Assembly (NCBI GenBank): GCA_009760855.2
Contig: WPIO01000074.1
Span: forward strand, 1,616,001-1,680,000
DNA length: 64,000 bases
Origin: Cristatella mucedo
Taxonomy: Eukaryota; Bryozoa; Phylactolaemata; Cristatellidae
Direction of reading: 5' to 3'
The notes under the pieces are model-generated. The model did no database searches. It saw only the letters and a program-made list of their open reading frames with translations, and was not told the origin of the DNA. The position numbers were made by a program, and so were the translations under genes. This document shows positions 60,005 through 64,000 of this stretch, one piece after another (the first letter of the stretch is position 1; each line of letters starts with the position of its first letter).

Positions 60005-60310
60005 ACGACATTTAAAAAGAAGCTAATAACGCATCTATAAATTGCAGCATTTAACCGGTTAACGTATTTGTCCTTTGTGTGCTAATGCCTGCTGACACTG
60101 TGTATGTTGCCACTAACCATAATTGCATGCTGACCCTGTACATGTCACCTTTGGCCATGTTATGCCAGTAGTCACTGAGCATGCTACCACTAACCATTCG
60201 ATTAAGCTTCTTTTGCATCAAATGTAAAGTTCCTTGAAGGAGACACGATTTCTCAGAGGGTGCCATAACAAAACCTACATTAGTACTAGCAGTACTACTA
60301 CTGAGGGACA
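60005..60310 (+). repeat. L2-like LINE 3' UTR and tail
   Basis: AAAAAGAAGCTAATAACGCA, TGCTGACACTGTGTATGTTG, AAAGTTCCTTGAAGGAGACA, TCTCAGAGGGTGCCATAACA and an imperfect (AGT/ACT)n end. Confidence 0.9.
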
Positions 60311-60351
60311 TATTCAACTTTCTAATGCTTATTTCCATTGTTTATTTTTAG

Positions 60352-60620
60352 TTTCAACCACTCTTCCAAGAAACTGTACTAGTTGAGGGTTTTTGGACAG
60401 GATCCTTTTCCGAAATGTTCTCTAGATATTTTGAATACCCACGAGTCTGCAGTGTTTGCATTTTGGCATTTGTCCTGAATTCTTGTTTGACTTGCATAAC
60501 TTGGATAGCCTCGATCTGCCGCTTTAGGTTTGGCTTAGTGTGTAGTAAATGCACCAGGGGTGCTAGAAAACTGAGTTACTTTGCTGTGTTGAAAATTATG
60601 CAAGATAGCAACCACAATAT
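60352..60620 (+). CDS. Possible exon with unresolved 3' boundary
   Basis: A good acceptor (TTCCATTGTTTATTTTTAG) ends at 60351. The frame joined in phase 0 from 59201 is open to a stop at 60627, starting FQPLFQETVLVEGFWTGSFS and later including VCSVCILAF and Cys-rich segments. I see no strong donor inside, only weak GTTTGC and GTTTGG sites. The minus strand also has a 66-codon hydrophilic frame (60554-60354) over the same bases. Treat as tentative. Confidence 0.25.
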
Positions 60621-60682
60621 GGCTTGAAGTTTCTCGATGCCCGTATGACAGATAGATTGGCAGTGAATTTCCCTCCCAACAG

Positions 60683-60828
60683 TGATTCTTCGTGCATGTT
60701 ACCTTGCAAAGTCATTGGAACTTTTTTCGTTGAAAGCACGCTTTCAACAACCGATTGGCCACACTCAACAACTTACCACCAGCCACTGCACTGGTGCGAG
60801 CCCGGCGAGTGGCAGTGCAAACTGCGAG
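60683..60828 (+). CDS. Candidate exon, reading frame undecided
   Basis: A pyrimidine-rich acceptor TTTCCCTCCCAACAG ends at 60682 and a near-consensus donor CTGCGAG|GTAAGAG lies at 60828/60829. Two frames are open. One (donor phase 1) reads MLPCKVIGTFFVEST and HWCEPGEWQCKLR, rich in Cys and Trp. The other (donor phase 0) reads ILRACYLAKSLELFSLKARF. Neither phase matches the phase-2 acceptor of the exon at 61029, so an exon is missing or the model is wrong. Confidence 0.35.
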
Positions 60829-60899
60829 GTAAGAGACTTTATTAGCTGTATTGACTGTGTATAAGTCACGAGTGTGTTTCCACTGATTCTTGCTGCATC

Positions 60900-61018
60900 A
60901 ATGTCAAGTCTCCCACTAACCACTCGATCACGCTTTTTTTGCAGCATATGTAAAGTGCCTTGTCGGAGATTGAGGTTTCCATGGGGCTATGACAATTGCA
61001 TAGTTGATTTTATTTATT
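60900..61018 (+). repeat. L2-like LINE 3' end fragment
   Basis: CCACTAACCACTCGATCACG, AAAGTGCCTTGTCGGAGATT and CCATGGGGCTATGACAATTG match the end of the L2 3' UTR. It abuts the acceptor of the next exon. Confidence 0.75.
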
Positions 61019-61028
61019 GCTTGCAAAG

Positions 61029-61359
61029 ACACTGCTATGATTGCAACGGCTGTCTAGCAAATCAACGTTTTTTTGGCATATGCCGAATGTGTCCACTTTT
61101 TCGGGACAAATGTGAGTGCCCGTACAGTAACGGACAACATTTTTGTCCTAGGATCGGTGTTACAGACGAGGCAGGCAAATCATTGAGTCTTCTGAGGAAG
61201 ACCTTACAGACTATGATAACACGTGACATCCAAAAGGTTGTCCAGGGCTACGTAGAGAAATACTTCCTGCCAGCCATGGATGCTATGAGGCGAAACTTGG
61301 GAGAGGACGCTGTAAGAAGTGAACACTTGACAACGGTCTGCCGGGAAATTATTGAAGAG
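61029..61359 (+). CDS. Candidate Cys-rich zinc-ribbon-like exon
   Basis: 331 bases: one base completing a codon (upstream phase 2), then 110 open codons ending at GAAGAG|GTATGA in phase 0. The acceptor is TTATTGCTTGCAAAG. Residues 1-41 start HCYDCNGCLANQ and carry eight Cys at positions 2, 5, 8, 18, 21, 28, 30 and 39 (CxxCxxC-x9-CxxC-x6-CxC-x8-C), consistent with zinc binding. Residues about 50-110 look helical (SLLRKTLQTMITRDIQKVVQ, then VEKYFLPAMDAMRRN and a CREIIEE end). Composition is protein-like and unlike the LINE frames. I do not recognise the family. The open frame extends upstream to 60874, but that part is L2 sequence. Confidence 0.5.
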
Positions 61360-61634
61360 GTATGAAACAGCAAGTACTTTGTCTGCTAGCTTTAGTTCTT
61401 GACCCATTAACCTTGAGTTGTAACTCCATTGGCCTTTAACCTTGCTCGCCATGGACGCACACTGTACTTCGTTGGCGAATTATGCTGACGACAAGCTTTT
61501 GTTATGACCTACCCACAACATAAACAAAATGATAGACCTACGGTTGGCCAGGACATGTCGATCCCAATTTTGTTCAATTGCTGACACCATCCACTGCTCT
61601 CCTTCGTCGATCTGTCTAGTTTCGGCAACTTTTA

Positions 61635-62540
61635 AAACTAATAATAGTAACAATAATGCACTTAATAAAGCATCCTCAGAGAACTCAACATCTTTCTAGA
61701 TGCTGTACATTTGCTGCAGAGGAAACGCGATCGAATGGTGAGTGGTATCAGGCTTGATAAGCAACATGAAAAACGTGGTTAGGGGTGACATAAACAGGAT
61801 CAGCATGCAAGTATGGTTAGTGGCAGCATGCAACAGTGTCAGAACGCATGAGCACATAAAGAATGAATCACAGGGACTAACTAAATGCTGTCATATAGAG
61901 GCGCGTTTTAAATTTTTTTACATGTGGTCGAGTCAGCGGATGTTGTGACAGAAATCGGGAGTGAGTTCCAGCTTTGGGAGCATAAGAATTAGATGCATGA
62001 TCTCCAAAGAATTATTTGAGGTTTGGACCAAGTATAGGTAAACAGTCAAATCCAAAAATATTGGTAGTACGAGACTTGGCTTTGGAGTTACAGAAGTCGA
62101 GACGGCACGTCGCAAATGCATGGACTAATTTAAACGTGGCATCCCTGCCTAAGCAAGCCCAAATTTTGGCTATGTTATGTAGCTGAGAGTAAGAAAATTT
62201 GATTGTGACGCTGATGTGGTCATCTAACGAAAGGTCACTTTAGAACAAGACACCTAGAACGAATGCAGACTCAACAGGAGATATGCTGGCAGAGCTGATT
62301 TTGACCACAAGCTTTTCAATTTTTGAACCACACTTGGTTTGCTCTTAACAATTAGGTTAATTTTATAATTTAATTTAAGAAAATGTGCTGCTATCCATGC
62401 GTGAATGTCGTCAATACATGCAGCAATAGACTTATGAGAATTCGCCCTGATAGCTGGCTGGGAAAGGGTTAAGCAAAGGTACCACTGAGTGTGAACCGCG
62501 TGGAAGTGAGAACCTAGATGTCGCTTATCAACCACATCGG
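61635..62540 (-). repeat. L2-like LINE with RT remnants, minus strand
   Basis: From tail to 5': an ATT-type tail (AATAATAGTAACAATAATGC), stem-loop, 3' UTR, then decayed RT. The RT C-terminus lies at 62030-62240. The frame 62535-62254 has SIAACIDDIHAWIAAHFLKL, the segment that follows motif C in this family. Catalytic motif missing; dead. Confidence 0.88.
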
Positions 62541-62639
62541 CAAGAAGAAGACTTGAACCACACGTGTCAAAATGAATCTCTCTAACTTTGTGGTCATCAT
62601 CTCAGTGGGAGACTCCAGAGCATTAACCTGAATCGAAAA

Positions 62640-63440
62640 AGATCATCCGAGGTACCTCTGAAATGAGGGGTGACTTAGGGCTCCGTGCTAGGTCTGGTTA
62701 TTTTCACGGCTTATACTCTCCCTGTTGCCCATGTGATTGCCAAACACAATCTAGGCTTTCAATTCTATGCGGATGAAACTCAAATGTACATTTGCTTTGA
62801 TTCCTCCCAGCCTTCGAGCCCGTCCAATTCTCTCAACTCCCTTGCCGCATGTATTGATGGCATCCACACATGGACGGCAGCCAATTTTCTTAAACTAATT
62901 TACGATAAAACTTACATATTAATTATGGGAAAACAAAGTGTGATTCAGATATTTTAAAGGCTGGCACTTAAAGTTAGCGCAGCCAGCATATCTTCCGTTA
63001 AATCATCACAAAATCAAGGTTTCATGTTCGACAATGACCATTCGTTGGACGACCACATCAGCTCCACAATCAAGTCTGCCTACTTTCAGCTACATAACAT
63101 TGCTGAAATTCGGGCTTGTTTTGATTAGGATACCACATCTAAGTTGGTGCATGCATTTGTGACATCCCGTCTTGACTTATGTAACTAACTGCTTGATGGC
63201 TTTCCGGCAAGCCCAATCAGGCCCTTAAGCTAGTACAAAACTCTGCAGCTAGGCTTGTTCGTCGTGAGCATCACTGTTGCCACATCACACCACTTCTTGC
63301 CAACCTGCACTGGCTACCAATCGAGCAGCGGATTGACTTCAAGGTTTTGTCGCTAACTTTTAGATACCTTCATTCTTGGGCTCCAGTCTACCTCTTTGAT
63401 CTATTGCCCCACCAGGCCAAGCATAGTACCACCAGGTTTT
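62640..63440 (+). repeat. L2-like LINE RT fragment, plus strand
   Basis: The frame 62685-62957 carries the end of motif B, then FQFYADETQMYICFD (motif C with YADE in place of YADD) and CIDGIHTWTAANFLKLIYDK. Downstream 62960-63400 has decayed ISSTIKSAYFQLHNIAEIRA and AFVTSRLDLCN with stops. The changed catalytic residue and stops show a dead copy. Confidence 0.9.
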
Positions 63441-63449
63441 CGGAAATTA

Positions 63450-63535
63450 CAATACAGTTTGTACCTTTGCTTTGATCCCTCCCAGCCTTCGAGCACCTCA
63501 AATTCTCTCAACTCACTTGCTGCATGTATTGATAA
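63450..63535 (+). repeat. Second copy of an RT segment, truncated at a new L2 tail
   Basis: TTTGCTTTGATCCCTCCCAG through TTGCTGCATGTATTGAT repeats 62790-62858 about 670 bases downstream, then breaks exactly where the (AAT)n tail of the next element begins. Confidence 0.85.
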
Positions 63536-64000
63536 TAATAATAATAATAATAATAATATTGCACTTGATTAAGCGCCCTCAGAGAACTTAATCTCTTTCT
63601 AGGCGCTTTACATTTGCTGCAAAGTGATACGCAATAGAATAGTAAGTAAAATCATGCTTGAAAAACAAACAAAATGAATAACATGGTTAGGGGTTACATG
63701 CACTGGGTCAGCATGCAAATGTGGTTAGTGGCAGCATGAACAGTGTCAGCACGCATAAGCACATCGAGGACGAATCACAAGGACCCACTAAATGCTGTCC
63801 TAAATAGGTATGTTTTTAAGTTTCTTTTAAATGTGGTCAGGTCAGGGGATGCTCTGATGCAGGTCGGGAGGGAGTTCCAGGCTGTGGGAGCATACGAGCT
63901 AAATGCACGGTCTCCAAAGGATTTAAGGTTTGTACGAGGTATTTCTAGACTGTTGGATTCCGAAAAGCGAGTGGTACGATGCTTTGCCTGATGGGGTAGT
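63536..64000 (-). repeat. L2-like LINE 3' UTR, minus strand, runs off the window
   Basis: A pure (AAT)n tail at 63533-63557, then GATTAAGCGCCCTCAGAGAA, TTTCTAGGCGCTTTACATTT, the 3' UTR, and the RT C-terminal coding end from about 63800. It is among the best-preserved tails in the window and so probably one of the youngest copies. Confidence 0.93.

Overview
The window is repeat-dominated eukaryotic DNA. There are no bacterial-style gene arrays, operons, rRNAs or CRISPR arrays. It has very long dinucleotide microsatellites, at least 19 pieces of an L2/CR1-clade non-LTR retrotransposon with ATT-repeat tails, a second related LINE with an intact-looking reverse transcriptase block, and two tRNA-derived SINE families. 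The L2-type LINEs point to an animal, most likely an invertebrate. I cannot place the species from sequence alone.

Layout. 1-22.2 kb: GA/CT/CA/GACA microsatellites, scattered L2 fragments mostly on the minus strand, and a module of two opposed SINE1 copies present at 1-410 and again at 15503-16010. 22.9-47.8 kb: two direct, adjacent copies of one large unit. Unit A is about 22905-33010 (10.1 kb) and unit B about 33015-47810 (14.8 kb). B is longer because it carries an internal tandem duplication (35984-38340), a nested LINE (about 42620-44487), a CA-microsatellite block, and segments absent from A. Three SINEs occur in one unit while the matching site in the other is empty, which dates those insertions after the duplication. 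Each unit carries a short conserved ORF beginning MPAFEDA; its differences between copies are enriched for synonymous changes.

47.8-54 kb: sparse repeats and a CpG-rich block near 49.55-50.03 kb. 54.3-61.4 kb: the best candidate for a host gene. A CpG-rich block (54.33-54.87 kb) is followed by plus-strand candidate exons at 55629-55688, 59082-59201, 60352 onward, 60683-60828 and 61029-61359. The first two joins are in phase 0. The last exon encodes eight cysteines in 38 residues in a zinc-ribbon-like spacing, followed by an apparently helical segment; I do not recognise the family. The introns are filled with L2 3' tails. 61.6-64 kb: L2 fragments in alternating orientation, one inserted into another.

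How the parts work together: SINE2 ends in the same stem-loop as the L2 3' tail, so it probably uses the L2 reverse transcriptase. The LINE nested in unit B carries the 3' UTR found as short dispersed fragments elsewhere. Most long reading frames here are microsatellite or CpG artefacts and were not annotated. Coordinates of repeats are by-eye alignments, good to about 10-50 bases unless a junction is stated.
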